DNA of 64,000 nt from Puccinellia tenuiflora. Taxonomy: Eukaryota > Streptophyta > Magnoliopsida > Poales > Poaceae. The notes beneath the pieces are model-generated. The model was not told the DNA's origin. It did no database searches and was given only the letters and a program-made list of their open reading frames with translations. Of the stretch, positions 1 through 10,873 are shown piece by piece. The stretch spans positions 620,001-684,000 of the forward strand of contig QRDG01001520.1 in assembly GCA_012064385.1 (NCBI GenBank), read 5' to 3'. The stretch's first letter is position 1, and the number at the start of each line of letters is the position of its first letter. A program made the translations under genes and the position numbers.

Positions 1-488
1 GGCGCCAGCAAGTCCTACAAGCCCCGTCAAGGTCAGCCACCCCACCATTCCTCATTTTCTCAAGAAACTCACCGCCGAGTACAAAGTACATACAAATTTC
101 AGTCTCCTCGGTTTCGATTTCTAACATTGCGCAATCTTCTTCAAACAATTCCCCTTGTTGTTAAGATTTACTGCTAGTATAGTAGCCCTCTCTTGACCTC
201 AGGCCACATTGTTATTTACCATTTTACGAATATGGTAGCCCTCTCTTGACCCCTCTTTACGAATACCATCATATCTCAAGCTGTATCGAACGAAATCTTT
301 ACTTCTCCAATTAGCACTCCTCTTTCCATTTGAAGGCAAGAAAGAAGCTACACCTTCCATTCCAATTTCCACATTTTTAGGCGCGCAATCAACGCAATAA
401 CTGGGGCATAATTTCCTTCACTCGAAAGGATAAAACCGCCGCGTATGTTTGCATGTTCCGCGGCGGATATAGCAAATTCGCTCGCCTT
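1..488 (+). repeat. Partial second copy of the Pack-MULE interior (matches 8298-8785)
   Basis: This block aligns without gaps to 8298-8785 at a constant offset of 8297 bases. I count about 7 substitutions by eye, roughly 1.5%. It holds the last codons of the captured LEA_2-like exon (the reading G-A-S-K-S-Y-K-P), its splice donor and most of the following intron. Homology stops at 488, inside the intron, and the sequence switches to Copia pol sharing the three bases CTT. The left part of this copy lies outside the window, so I cannot tell whether it is a second Pack-MULE, a segmental duplication or an assembly artefact. Confidence 0.85.
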
Positions 489-666
489 GACAATGAAATT
501 GATGGATGTTGTCACTGCTTACCTATATGGTAACCTTGATTCGGACATTTACATGAAGGTACCATAGGGTATCCTCATTCTGAATCAAGATAGAGCAAAT
601 CGGGTTCTATACAGTGTTCTTCTCAAGAAGTCATTATACGGACTTAAACAGTCTGGTAGAATGTGG
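486..666 (+). pseudogene. Duplicated 181-bp scrap of Copia reverse transcriptase
   Basis: This matches 1554-1734 of the neighbouring Copia pol in the same orientation, with about 9 differences (around 5%). It covers the stretch reading L-M-D-V-V-T-A-Y-L-Y-G of the RT palm. It carries a stop where the long copy has a glutamate codon (CCATAG against CCGGAG). Its higher divergence compared with the flanking 1-488 duplication suggests a different donor or date. At 666 it joins an unrelated, upstream part of Copia pol, so the reading order is scrambled. Confidence 0.8.
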
Positions 667-2461
667 ACAAAGATAATAGATTTGTATGCATTAGCGAATC
701 AACTGCCTGATCACTTTAGTGACTTGAAAACTGTGACAAAGTCACATGTGCCAGCGCGCAATGCACCGGAGAGGGTTGAGATACCGAAGTTAACTAATGG
801 TACACCCGCCCCCGTCCAAAGGCCTAAAAGGACGCGGAATCCGGATTCTCAAATCCCAAGTACTCGGGGACGCCCGACGAAAAAGGATAAGAGAGATTTA
901 TCACAGCCAGTCACCAAAGCCCCTAAAAAGAGTAAGGGGAGCCACTTGAGACCTGGCACAAGTGCGGAAAATCCTGTGCACGGGATTCCGGACTTGAACG
1001 TCCCTATTGAGGGAACATCCAGCGGAGATGTGAGTACACACATCGGCGCGGAAAAGCTAAAGGACCTCGCTCCTGTAATGGGAAATACGGTAGAGCAAGA
1101 GGCAACGCCAGATGCGCCCCATGACGAAATGGCCATAAATTATATCAGTACAGGAGAGTCAATGAACCGAGCAATGGAAATTGTCGACATTAACTTTGCT
1201 AAGAAAATTGCCTCAATCATAGATCCTGACCCTGAGCCTAACAGTCTCGCTGATTGTAAAAGGAGGTTGGATTGGAAAAATTGGCAGGAGGCAGTTACCT
1301 CAGAATTATTATCTCTCAACAAGAGGAAGTTGTTTGGACCGGTTAGTCTAACTCCTCCCCACATTCGCCCAGTTGGCCATAAGTGGGTTTTTGTTCGTAA
1401 GAGAAATGAAAGAAATGAGGTGGTTCGGTACAAAGCAAGGCTCGTTGCTCAAGGGTTCACTCAACGACCAGGTGTCGATTTTGAGGAAACTTACTCCCCG
1501 GTCATGGATGATATAACCTTTAGATACTTGATCTCGATGGCAGTAAATCTGGACTTGACAATAAAATTGATGGATGTTGTCACTGCTTACCTATATGGTA
1601 ACCTTGATTCGGACATTTACATGAAGGTACCGGAGGGTATCCCTATTCCGAATCAAGATAGAGCAAATCGGGGTCTATACAGTGTTCTTCTCAAGAAGTC
1701 ACTATACGGACTTAAACAGTCTGGTAGGATGTGGTATAATCGCTTAAGCGATTTCCTTCATCAGAAGGCCTACACGAGCAATGAGGACTGCCCATGTGTC
1801 TTTATACGGCGATCCCAAGATGGATTCTGTATAATCTCGGTGTACGTGGACGATTTGAATATAATCGGTACACCTAGAGATATTGAGGAAGCGAGTTCCT
1901 ACCTGATGTCGGAATTCGAGATGAAGGATTTGGGTAAAACCAAGTTCTGTCTGGGTCTGCAACTAGAACATTCCCCTGCTGGGATTCTAGTGCACCAGTC
2001 TGCCTACACCCAGAAGGTGTTGGAGAGATTTGGATTTGATAAGGCATATCCTTCTAAGACCCCAATGATCGGGAGGTCTTTACAGCAAGATAAGGACCCG
2101 TTCAGGCCTAAGGAAGAGGGGGAGGAAATTCTGGGACTGGAATTCCCCTACTTGAGCGTCATTGGTGCACTCATGTACCTCGCGAATTGTACACGGCCGG
2201 ATATTGCTTTCGCTGTCAATTTGCTTACTAGGTACAGTTCTGAGCCGACCAATAGACATTGGAAAGGCATCAAGGACGTTTTCCGATACCTGCAAGGGAC
2301 CAAAGATCTTGGGCTGTTTTATAGGAGGAATCAAGACCTATCATTGGTAGGCTATGCTGATGCAGGGTACCTGTCGGACCCGCACACTTCCAAGTCACAG
2401 ACTGGGTATGTTTTTCTTTGTGGCGGAACTGCAATTTCCTGGAAACCGTCTAAGCAAAGTC
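667..2461 (+). pseudogene. Copia pol fragment: linker, reverse transcriptase, start of RNase H
   Basis: This is an open frame of about 600 codons from a Ty1/copia polyprotein. The N-terminal part resembles the charged linker after integrase (motif A-N-Q-L-P-D, then K-S-H-V-P-A). The RVT_2 reverse transcriptase follows: K-A-R-L-V-A-Q-G-F near 1430, Y-V-D-D at 1843-1854, and K-S-L-Y-G-L-K-Q before it. RNase H begins with D-A-G-Y and S-Q-T-G-Y-V-F before 2461. Gag, protease, integrase and the 5' LTR are missing. The apparent start at 661 comes from the duplicated scrap, and the apparent stop at 2505 lies in the inserted LTR. The rest of RNase H resumes at 4351. Confidence 0.9.
2457..2461. repeat. 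Target site duplication AAGTC (left), solo LTR
   Basis: An identical AAGTC occurs at 4351-4355 directly after the LTR, defining both ends of the insertion. Confidence 0.9.
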
Positions 2462-4350
2462 TATTGGGAATATGCCCTAGAGGCAATAATAAAATGGTTT
2501 ATTAGCATATTCATGTTTATGATAATAGTTTATTCTCCATGCTATAATTGTATTAACCGGAAACATAATACATGTGTGGAATATAAACAACAGGTGTCCC
2601 TAGTAAGCCTCTACCGGACTAGTTCGTTAGTCAAGAGATGGTTAGAGTTTCCTAACCATGGACTTGTTACAGTCACTTGATAACGGAGTCATATCATTAG
2701 GAGTAATGATGTGATGGACAAGACCCAAATAATAAAGAGTTGCAATTGATCGTGTCACACAAGTTTCATTGCCAACACTTTTAGTATGCCAAGTATAGTT
2801 TCCTTAGACCATGAGATTATGTCACTCCCGTTTACCGGAGGAATGCTTTGTGGACATCAAACGTCACTTCGTAACTGGGTGATTATAAAGGTGGCTTTCA
2901 GGTATCTCCGATGGTATTTGTTGGGTGACATGAATCAAGACTGGGATTTGTCCTTCCTTGTGACGGAAAAGATATCTCTGGGCCCTCTCGGTAATATAGC
3001 ATCAGAAAGGTTGCAACCATGTGATTAAGTGGTAATCACGGTGATCCTATATTATGGACGAGTAAAAAGAATTTGCCAGGTAATGAGATGAAACTAGATA
3101 TGGGGATATCGACGATCGAATCTCGGGCAAATTAAATATCAGTGAGACAAAAGGAATCGTATACGAGATTAAGAATATCCGGCATCGTGGTTCAATCGAT
3201 AAATAACTTCGTTGAATATGTAGGAGTCAATATGGGCATCCCGGTCCCGCTATTGATTATTGATATGATCATGTCTGCATGTTCTCGAACCCGTAGGGTC
3301 ACACACTTAACGCTCCGATGTAGCTAGGGTTAGCGATGAGATAATTGATGGTATGAATGAATATTGATTCGGAGTCTCGGATAGGATCCCGGACGTCACG
3401 AGGAGTTCCGGAGGAGTCCGGAGAATAAGATTCATATAAGGAAAGTGGTTTCCGGAGGTATCGGAAAGGTTCGGGAATTTTCCGGTAGAGTACCGGAATA
3501 TTCTAGAAGGTTCTAGAGGAGTCTAGAAGTGGGGCCCATAGGAGTATGGGGCCCACATGGACCATAGGGGTGGTGCAGCAGCCTCATGGGCTGGCCGCAC
3601 CAGCCTCCTAGGCCCATGCGGCTAAGGGGCAAAGGGGCCCAAGTGGGGGCGCCCCAAACCCTAACTTGGGGGCCAAGCCTCCCAAGCCCTAGGGCCAGCA
3701 CGCCCCTCCCCTTGCCTCCACCTATAAAAGGAGGGGTGGGGGTGCGGCACACCTAGGCCAAGGCTGCCCTAGCCGCACCCCACCCTAAACCCTAGCCGCC
3801 GTGCGCCAACTCTCTCCCAGGAGGGCTGCCGCACTCCACCTCTTCTTGGCGCCACCCCTCCCGTAGGGCTGCCGCCATCTCCTCCACCAAGGCTTGCCGC
3901 ACCACCCCTAGATGTAGGGCTGCTGCTGCACCTCCTCCTCTCCCTCTCCTCTTGCTTGGCTTGGCGAAGCCATGCTCGTGGAGATCATCACCATCAACGC
4001 CACCACAACCGTCGTGGTGCCGAGATCCATCTAGCCATCTCCACCTTGCTTGCGGGATCAAGAAGGCGGAGATCTACATCGAGCCGTACGTGTGGATACC
4101 GCGGAGGTGCTACCCCTTGTGGCACTTCGTCGGATTGGACTTCGAGGAAATACATCTCCTCGCGACTAGATGAGTCTAGTTGCGGGGATCGACTAGCCAA
4201 CCCCTGCACCGACAAAACGCGTTTGTTGATCTTCAAGGGTAAGAGATTGGATCTCATCTTCGCTACCTCCATCTAGTAGATCTAGATCCTTGGGGTTTCT
4301 TCCGCCTGTTGCGTAGGAAAATTTTTGTTTTCTATGCTGCGACCCCTTCA
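2462..4350 (+). mobile_element. Angela/BARE-like solo LTR inserted in the Copia pol
   Basis: This 1889-bp LTR belongs to the same family as 29671-31489: it opens ATTGGGAATATGCCCTAGAG and ends CGACCCCTTCA. The direct repeat AAGTC at 2457-2461 and 4351-4355 is a 5-bp target duplication, and RNase H coding continues across the empty site. No internal domain or second LTR is present, so it is a solo LTR left by LTR-LTR recombination. The 5' terminus is TA instead of the canonical TG, a mutated end. A TATA-like box lies at 3722-3729. Confidence 0.93.
3722..3729 (+). promoter_or_regulatory. TATA box in the Angela-like solo LTR
   Basis: CTATAAAA lies in the usual core-promoter position of an Angela-like LTR, before a GC-rich leader. 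The paralogous LTR at 29671-31489 has the same box at 30957-30963. Confidence 0.6.
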
Positions 4351-4768
4351 AAGTCTTGTATCGACTTCGATGAACCACTCAGAAATCATAGCGCTATATG
4401 AAGCATCACGAGAGTGTGTGTGGCTTCGACGGATGATTCACCACATTCAGCAGACGTGTGGATTGAACACCGTACAGACCCCCACCATTATCTATGAAGA
4501 TAATGCAGCCTGTGTTGCACAAGTACAGTCGGGTTATGTAAAGAGTAATCTCACAAAGCATATCAACCCCAAGTTCTTCTATGCACATGAATTGCAGAAG
4601 ATGAATGAAGTGAGGATCTTGCATACTAAGTCGTGTGAAAATCTTGCTGATTTGTTCACTAAATCATTACCGTCATCATCTTTTGAGAGGTGTGTTCGTC
4701 GAATCGGTATGATGAGACTTAGAGAGATGCCAGACTCAGGGGGAGATTCTTCACACCCCCGTCTGTGA
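4351..4768 (+). pseudogene. Copia RNase H and pol C-terminus (continuation of 667-2461)
   Basis: After the solo LTR the Copia frame resumes with a typical Ty1/copia RNase H end: S-T-S-M-N-H-S-E-I-I-A-L-Y-E-A-S, then C-V-W-L-R-R, Y-E-D-N-A-A-C near 4494, and K-H-I-N-P-K. It ends with the usual N-L-A-D-L-F-T-K-S-L-P tail and a stop at 4766-4768. Removing 2462-4350 with one AAGTC copy joins it to the upstream half at the S-K-Q/S-L-V boundary expected for this domain. The element lacks its 5' half and is dead. Confidence 0.88.
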
Positions 4769-5350
4769 ATCTCGATCCAGATGATTGAGTACTCAACCTG
4801 ATGATTGAGTGAATTGTACTCTTTTTCCCTTATGTGATTTTTCCAGATGTTTCTCACATTGAGGTTTTTGATGAGGCAATTCGTGCAACATGAGGAGACG
4901 TATACTATGTGCTCTTTCTCCATATTTTTCCCACTGGGTTTTTCGGAGTTTTGAGACATGGATAATACGGGACGTTGGACCAAGGGGGAGTGTTGGGAAA
5001 CCTCCCGTGCGGCACGTACGGGCCCACCCTTTCTTGGGGTGGGGGTTTTCCCTCTAGTTGGTCCACCTCCACCTACCCCCTCTCTCGCCTATATATACCC
5101 CATATATTGTATGGAGAGAGAGATATTGATGAATAAAGATCAGTCCAGACTATATTCCTGTGTCTCCTTTTACTTTTCGCATGTGTGATTGTGCCGCGTG
5201 TACGACTAATTCGACTACGCTCTCGCTCCACGATCTTGGACCGGACTCGCCGGCAAAGGTTGTGAAACAATCGGTAGCTGCGGCAGTGGGGTGGAGGGGA
5301 AAAGATGCGAGCAACAACCAGGACCGCGCGACGCGCGTGGGGCACGTCAC
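4769..5350 (+). mobile_element. 3' untranslated region, polypurine tract and 3' LTR of the truncated Copia
   Basis: After the pol stop a roughly 210-bp untranslated stretch leads to the polypurine tract AAGGGGGAG (4982-4990), immediately followed by an LTR start TGTTGGGAAACC at 4991. A TATA-like CCTATATATACC lies near 5090-5100. The LTR's 3' end is not fixed, because the partner LTR is missing and no target duplication can be tested; I place it by eye no later than about 5350. This LTR is distinct from the Angela-like one inserted in the same element. Confidence 0.7.
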
Positions 5351-6251
5351 ATGAGGATCATCAGCCTGGATATGCGTCCTTGCGTCGGGTTGAAGACGCT
5401 GCGGAGAGTAGAAGATATTTCTTCCTTTTTTTAGTTTTGACCCGGAAAGATATTTCCCATATTGGTAATACCAAAATAGACTTGATCTAGTTTATAAGAA
5501 AAATTAGAAAAAAACAATGCATTTCCTTGTTTATAAGGAGATATGTGTCAAAAAAGTCAAACTCACACCTTCGGCTCCGGGGCCGCCACCCCGCCTTACA
5601 CCACTTGGCACCAAAGCCGTCGTCGGCACCGACCGAAGTCCGTGCAGGGCTTTCACCTCGAGTTCGACCCAACTACAAAGCTCAGAGAGGAGCAAGTCAG
5701 TAGCATGACTCCGCCACCGACTTTCGAGCTCAACCACATGTCGCAGCCGCCGCAACACCTCATGCTGCAAGGATTGCTATGTCGGCCACACCCAAACCAC
5801 CACCGCCGCCCCGGCTTCCTAGCTGCAGGTAGCGAGCAGCCTTGGCACCGGAGAACGAGACATCAATAATATTTGTACAGTTCGAAAAGAATCATGAGTT
5901 TAAAATGTGTTCGTATGGAAGGAAATACATTTTTGCATAGTCAAAAAAATGTTTACGCAATTTTAAAAATGTTCGTGCAGTTAAAAAAAATGTTTGCGAG
6001 TTCAAAAGATTTTCATAAGTGTGAGAAAGACGTTCATATAGTTCAAAAAGAGGTTCGCGATGACCATTCAAAATAATTGTTCACAAGTCCAAAAAGAATT
6101 GAGGCACTACACAAAAAAATAGAAAATTTATATTAAAATAAAAATTAACCGTTGCTACGGGCGACATATAAGAATCGCCGATATCATCATTCTTTCTCCT
6201 GCTGGTTTTTTTTTTCTTTTTTTTGAGAATTCTTTCTCCGGCTAGGTGAGC
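5351..6251. other. Unassigned intergenic DNA with a decayed short-period repeat
   Basis: I see no gene here. 5560-5870 is GC-rich without a supported frame. 5873-6080 is an AT-rich run of degenerate units of about 25-30 bp built on GTTCAAAAAAATGTTCG. At 6106 there is a CACTACACAAAAA motif, like a CACTA-type terminus, but no matching inverse end was found. Confidence 0.5.
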
Positions 6252-7131
6252 TGGTGCGGTGTTCTTAGGGTGACTTCTTTTAAACTTCTGCTTATGCAGA
6301 AGCAAGTTTCTGGATTCCGGTGGGGAGAAACTACTGTGGGCAGAAACTGTCAGAAACTCCACCGGAGACTTCTTTTCAGCTTCTCCTGTTTTGCTTATTT
6401 GATATGATGAGTTGTAAGATGTCTGTTATGCCCCTGAATTTGGTTTGTACTTAATAAAGCGATATATAGCATCATACGCTAGATTTTTGTCGAGATCAAA
6501 TAAAAATAATTTGAAAAAGTCATAATGATTTCGAAATAACAATAAAAATAGTTTCGTTTAATTTAGTACATGCAAAAATAATACTGAAAAGAAGCGTCTC
6601 CAATTGCTAAATTTATTTACGCTAGGCAAGGTTGAGTCGTGCATGCGCATCACGCATTGAATTCTGGTATATGAACACGACATGTGTAGTAACTATCTTT
6701 CAAAAAAAAAAATTGGAGCGCAGCTACCTGCATGAGAGGTGATCGAACTATGTAAACCAGCCCTGTATGTACCTACCGGCTACGGGTGCCTACCTACAGA
6801 TGCGGCGCGTCCAAGCAAGCAACGCGATGTCCCGTCAAAAAAGCAAAGCGAGCGACACGATGCGCTGCAAGCGAAACAAAGAACGCGGAGTGGCATTCCT
6901 CTGTAAATAGAACTCACAAGAAGGGGTAACCGGATGTACCGTTTCGGTTGTCTAACTGGGAAACTCGGGAAGCTGGGAGAAACTGGTCCGAGACAGATTC
7001 TGAAATTGCACTACGCACTTGCTTCTCGGTGGGAATAAGCTAGTCCGAAACTGGACACTTTTTTCTGGTTTCTGCTGTGGCCTGTGGGAACCTAGAAGCT
7101 GGTCTAAAAGCTGAAAAGAAGTGTCCCTTAG
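6252..7131. mobile_element. Candidate non-autonomous TIR element (hAT-like ends)
   Basis: The left side reads TTAGGGTGACTTCTTTT and the inverse of the right side reads TAAGGGACACTTCTTTT, followed on both sides by CTTCT/CTTTT-rich subterminal sequence. An extra internal copy of ACTTCTTTTCAGCTTCT lies near 6367. Such ends resemble grass hAT-type non-autonomous elements. I could not find a matching 8-bp target duplication, so the boundaries and the superfamily are tentative. Confidence 0.35.
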
Positions 7132-7217
7132 TGGGCTTTGAACTTCAACAACATGACCGTACCAATTGGCTGCGTCGTTGTCCAGTGAAGGCCCGTAATA
7201 CCATATATTATGATATA

Positions 7218-7226
7218 TTATGAAAA
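7218..7226. repeat. 9-bp target site duplication (left) of the Pack-MULE
   Basis: TTATGAAAA occurs here and at 9318-9326, immediately outside the inverted repeats. Nine bases is the normal Mutator-superfamily duplication length. Confidence 0.9.
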
Positions 7227-8090
7227 GGATTAAGTATAAATTTCAACCTCAATCTATTGGATTGGAGCAATTTCACCCTCAACTCAAATTTGGTATAATT
7301 TATACCCTGAAATTCTCAATACCGTCTAAATCAGCCCCTATGCTGGTTTTGAAGATTTTGGGCGGTTTTTTGCGAAGACATGGCGCTGACATGGCACATT
7401 CGTGGCGCTGACGTGGTTGCTATCCGTTAGGGGGCATGGACCCCACCTGTCATAGTGACCGAATAAAATCTCCATTTCATCGTGAAATCCTCAATTCCAT
7501 GGTAGGGAGGTGGTGGGCAGCTCGCCCGTGGCCCGTGGCCGGCGGCGGAAGCCACGCCGATGGACGGGAGCAGGGCAATAGCAGCAAGGATCATGGCGAC
7601 GCTGGGGCGGATCGGCAGCTGGTGTAGCGGGAGGGACGCGTTGGACGGCGGGGAGCTTTGAAATACGGGGATGGAGGCGTGAGCGGGTGCGCGCGGCGGC
7701 GTGGGTGGAGGCGTGCGGCGGCGCAGCAGCTCTACAGGGTGCGTCCGTGCCCATCCCCGAGTTCTCCGTTGACGCGATCCACCGGATGACCTCGCCCCAA
7801 GCATCGAACTCACCGCCATCGTCTTTACTCTAGCGCCATGGGTGGGCTGCAGCGCATCCGGCATCGGGCCTCCTCCCAAGGAACAACCTGGCGCTCCCCC
7901 TCTCTGCTATCCGACGACGCCCCACTCGAGACAAGGCCAGAGAAGGGTGGTGACCTCCAGTTCGTGCCAACTCGCAGTGCAGCCGGCGGAATCGACGCTT
8001 CACCGCCGAAATTGAGTCCGCCACCGTCCTAACCGAGGATCCCCGCGGCAGTACTCTCGCTAGCCTCCTCCGCGGCTTGCTCCCTGCGTC

Positions 8091-8890
8091 CTGCACGTCC
8101 TCCTCTTCTCCAACCAGCTCGGCCGCTCCGACGGCCCCGCGGGGACCGTTCCCTGGCGACGCCTCGGCAACAGGAGCGTCAGGGACGACGACGAGGAGGA
8201 CGGGGGCCGGGCCGGGTCGCTGTCCCCGTAGAGGTGCTACGCCCTCGCGGCGTTCGCATTCATCGCCGTCTTCGCCTTCTTCCTGGTGGTGCTGTGGGGC
8301 GCCAGCAAGTCCTACAAGCCCCGTCAAGGTCAGCCACCCCACCATTCCTCATTTTCTCAAGAAACTCACCGCCAAGTACAAAGTACATACAAATTTCAAT
8401 CTCCTCGGTTTCGATTTCTAACATTGCGCAATCTTCTTCAAACAATTCCCCTTGTTGTTAAGATTTACTGCCAGTATGGTAGCCCTCTCTTGACCTCAGG
8501 CCGCATTGTTATTTACCATTTTACGAATATGGTAGCCCTCTCTTGACCCCTCTTTACGAATACCATCATATCTCAAGCTGTATCGAACGAAATCTTTACT
8601 TCTCCAATTAGCACTCCTCTTTCCATTTGAAGGCAAGAAATAAGCTACACCTTCCATTCCAATTTCCACATTTTTAGGCGCGCAATCAACGCAATAACTG
8701 GGGCATCATTTCCTTCACTCGAAAGGATAAAACCGCCGCGTATGTTTGCATGTTCCGCGGCGGATATAGCAAATTCGCTCGCCTTCTCGAGTAGTAGTGC
8801 GGCGCCTGCATCGAATCGATTGATTTTCTCACAAGTGCTCGTTCTGATTTTTGCAGAGCGTGGTGTTCGACTCGTCTCGAGGTTGAGCCG
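8091..8890 (+). pseudogene. Captured LEA_2 (NDR1/HIN1-like) gene fragment with one intron
   Basis: Frame 3k from about 8091 reads an acidic stretch (R-S-V-R-D-D-D-E-E-D) and then a hydrophobic membrane segment (A-F-A-F-I-A-V-F-A-F-F-L-V-V-L-W) followed by G-A-S-K-S-Y-K-P. That is the juxtamembrane signature of plant LEA_2/NHL proteins, membrane-anchored LEA14-domain proteins. A GT donor at 8329 and an AG acceptor ending at 8856 bound a 528-bp intron. Exon 2 resumes with S-V-V-F-D, as in the family (V-K-S-V-V-F). A TAG at 8229-8231 and one extra C before the donor break the frame, and the LEA domain itself is absent, so this is a dead fragment. Confidence 0.72.
8329..8856 (+). other. Intron retained in the captured LEA_2-like fragment
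   Basis: GTCAGCC at the 5' end and TTTTTGCAG at the 3' end flank the non-coding stretch between the two exon pieces. Its retention shows the gene was copied as genomic DNA, not through an mRNA. About 457 bp of it recurs at 32-488. Confidence 0.65.
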
Positions 8891-9317
8891 TACCCCTCCG
8901 CCATGAACGGACCCGCGACAAGAGCTCCTCCAGCATGATTCCCCGCGGCGGGGGACTCGCGTTCGCCGTCGTGGAGACGTATTACCTGCGTCTTGCACTA
9001 CGTCCCCGTCGCCTCCTCAAGGTCGAGTCGTACCCCTGCACCATGAATAGGACTTGCAAACAGAGCCATAGCCCGCAACGGAGAAGAAATTCCCCAATGC
9101 TAACAGGTAGGGCCCACCAACGGAGTTAACTGTGTTCGCCACGTCAGCTCGCAAAACAACCCAAATTTATTCAAAACCACCCAAATTGAACAAAACCAGT
9201 GTTATGGGGTGATTTAGACGGTATTGTGGATTTGAGGGTTTAAAACAACCCAATTTATTGTTCAGGGGAATTTGTGTCCAATGTCTAGAATTTAAGGGTG
9301 AAAAGTATACTTAATCC

Positions 9318-10860
9318 TTATGAAAACTGTGAACATAGCCCATTAATACACATCCGGAGTATAGAATTCCCTGGCAACATCTTTAAAATAAAAGAATCCC
9401 CTTTCAAGAAAAAAATGTGCTCGCAGTGGGTTTTCTGATAGTGCCTCAACCCTTCCTATTTCTTCCTTTTCCCATTTCTTCGGTCTGTATCGAACGGAAT
9501 ATTCCATTTTAATGAAATGAAAGGGGTGGAAGCCCGGTTAGAAATTAAAAAGTGTGCAAGTGTAGAATTTTACTATGCAAAATTAAAAGAGCATTTCGAC
9601 AAATAAACTTGGTGTTTGAATGCAGTAATAAACCTGAGCATCTTTCTTTTTTGGGCAAGTAATCTTTCGAGTTTTTGGCTTCAGAATATGTATGTATCCT
9701 AAGTTCTTAACTAAGCTACAAGGGAACTAATATAGTCATAGATATATCAGAACATAGTAATCACTTTTAAACACTAAATTATGTTTGAAGTCAGAAGTGT
9801 ACTCATCATCCAAGTAGGCATTTTCTCTTCTTTTATGGAGACCGCATGACCCGGATCACATCCTCGTACTATGAATAATTTTACTCCTCATATAAGTATT
9901 TCTTAAAAGATCGGATCACATCCGGTGTACCGTGAATAATCTTACACCTCTTCATACCTAGAAATTTCTCGCGCTAATGGTCTATGCGTAGTGAAGATAT
10001 AACTGGATATGTGTGGTGAACACGTACTTGATGCAGTGGAGTGCAGCCTTTAGACCCGGGCTACCTGTAGCACTATATTTTGAAAACAAAATGGATTTTA
10101 AAGTTCCTAACAAATTTGAGAAAGATTACAGGTATAGTCAATGAGCGCAAAGAATCAGTGTGGAATACTATGTATTCAACCGGAAATTCACATTGACTCC
10201 CGAGACCACATGCTCTTGGTATATTTAAAAATAAAATAAATAGTAAAACATTTCAAAAAAATCGGAAACAAATTGGAGATGAACATATATAAGTTTTCAA
10301 CACACGTGTAAAGTTTCGGAATGAAATGACATTTTTGTGCTATGTGCAAAAACAAAATCAGTGACCAAAGTGAGATCCAAAAAAACAATTTTGAAAGCAC
10401 TGGTATTGTTATTTGCGCACAGAGCACAATGTGAGGAGGCTTTTGCTTGCAGAGTTGCTTTTGAAGATGATCCACCCCCATTTTCTCAGAAGAGAAGTCA
10501 GAACATGTGTTTTTCACGACCCGGACAATAGAGAGCACTTTCCAATAAGCATTACAGACTGATCACATGGTACTCTCTCTACGCCCAATGGACCTTCCTC
10601 TACTGCGCCAGGAAGAAAAGCTGGATCGACGTGTTATAAGCCGTCACCGTAGCGGAGAGATGCTAGATGGCTTATCGATTGCTAGCTGTTAGCATAGGTA
10701 GTATTTTGGTACCAACATGCCAAGCTAGCGGAATTCTTCACAGGGAAACAACATCTTGAACTTGGAAATGATCGTTTCAACGAAAACTGTCTATTTATGA
10801 GAAATGCTATGTTATGTTTTTTTCGCCCGGTGAGTAGCCCTACATTCGGATAACAACACT
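9318..10860. other. Intergenic DNA without a recognisable gene
   Basis: This is AT-rich sequence with no supported coding region. A 61-bp-period direct repeat of two units lies at about 9850-9957 (shared core CGGATCACATCC...GTGAATAAT). 10190-10550 has the look of an old MITE or CACTA-derived repeat, but no inverse partner was found. Confidence 0.5.
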
Positions 10861-10873
10861 ATAAACACACCCT

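Larger units (their letters stand above)
7227..9317. mobile_element. Pack-MULE carrying a captured LEA_2/NHL-type gene fragment
   Basis: This is a 2091-bp element with long imperfect terminal inverted repeats of about 200-225 bp (7227-7451 and 9099-9317). Both read GGATTAAGTATA from the outside, then share AATACCGTCTAAATCA and CTGACGTGGC further in. A perfect 9-bp duplication, TTATGAAAA, flanks it. It encodes no transposase. The GC-rich interior (about 7480-9090) contains gene-derived sequence including an exon-intron-exon fragment (8091-8890). This is the hallmark of a Pack-MULE: mobilised in trans by a MULE transposase, having copied host DNA between its ends. Confidence 0.9.

Noticed and set aside
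6252..7131. Firm hAT assignment
   Set aside because: No 8-bp duplication matched at any reasonable end; kept only as a low-confidence candidate.
7427..8345. Minus-strand frames of 150-171 codons in the Pack-MULE
   Set aside because: The plus strand carries the splice signals and the LEA_2-like membrane motif; the minus frames have no recognisable domain.
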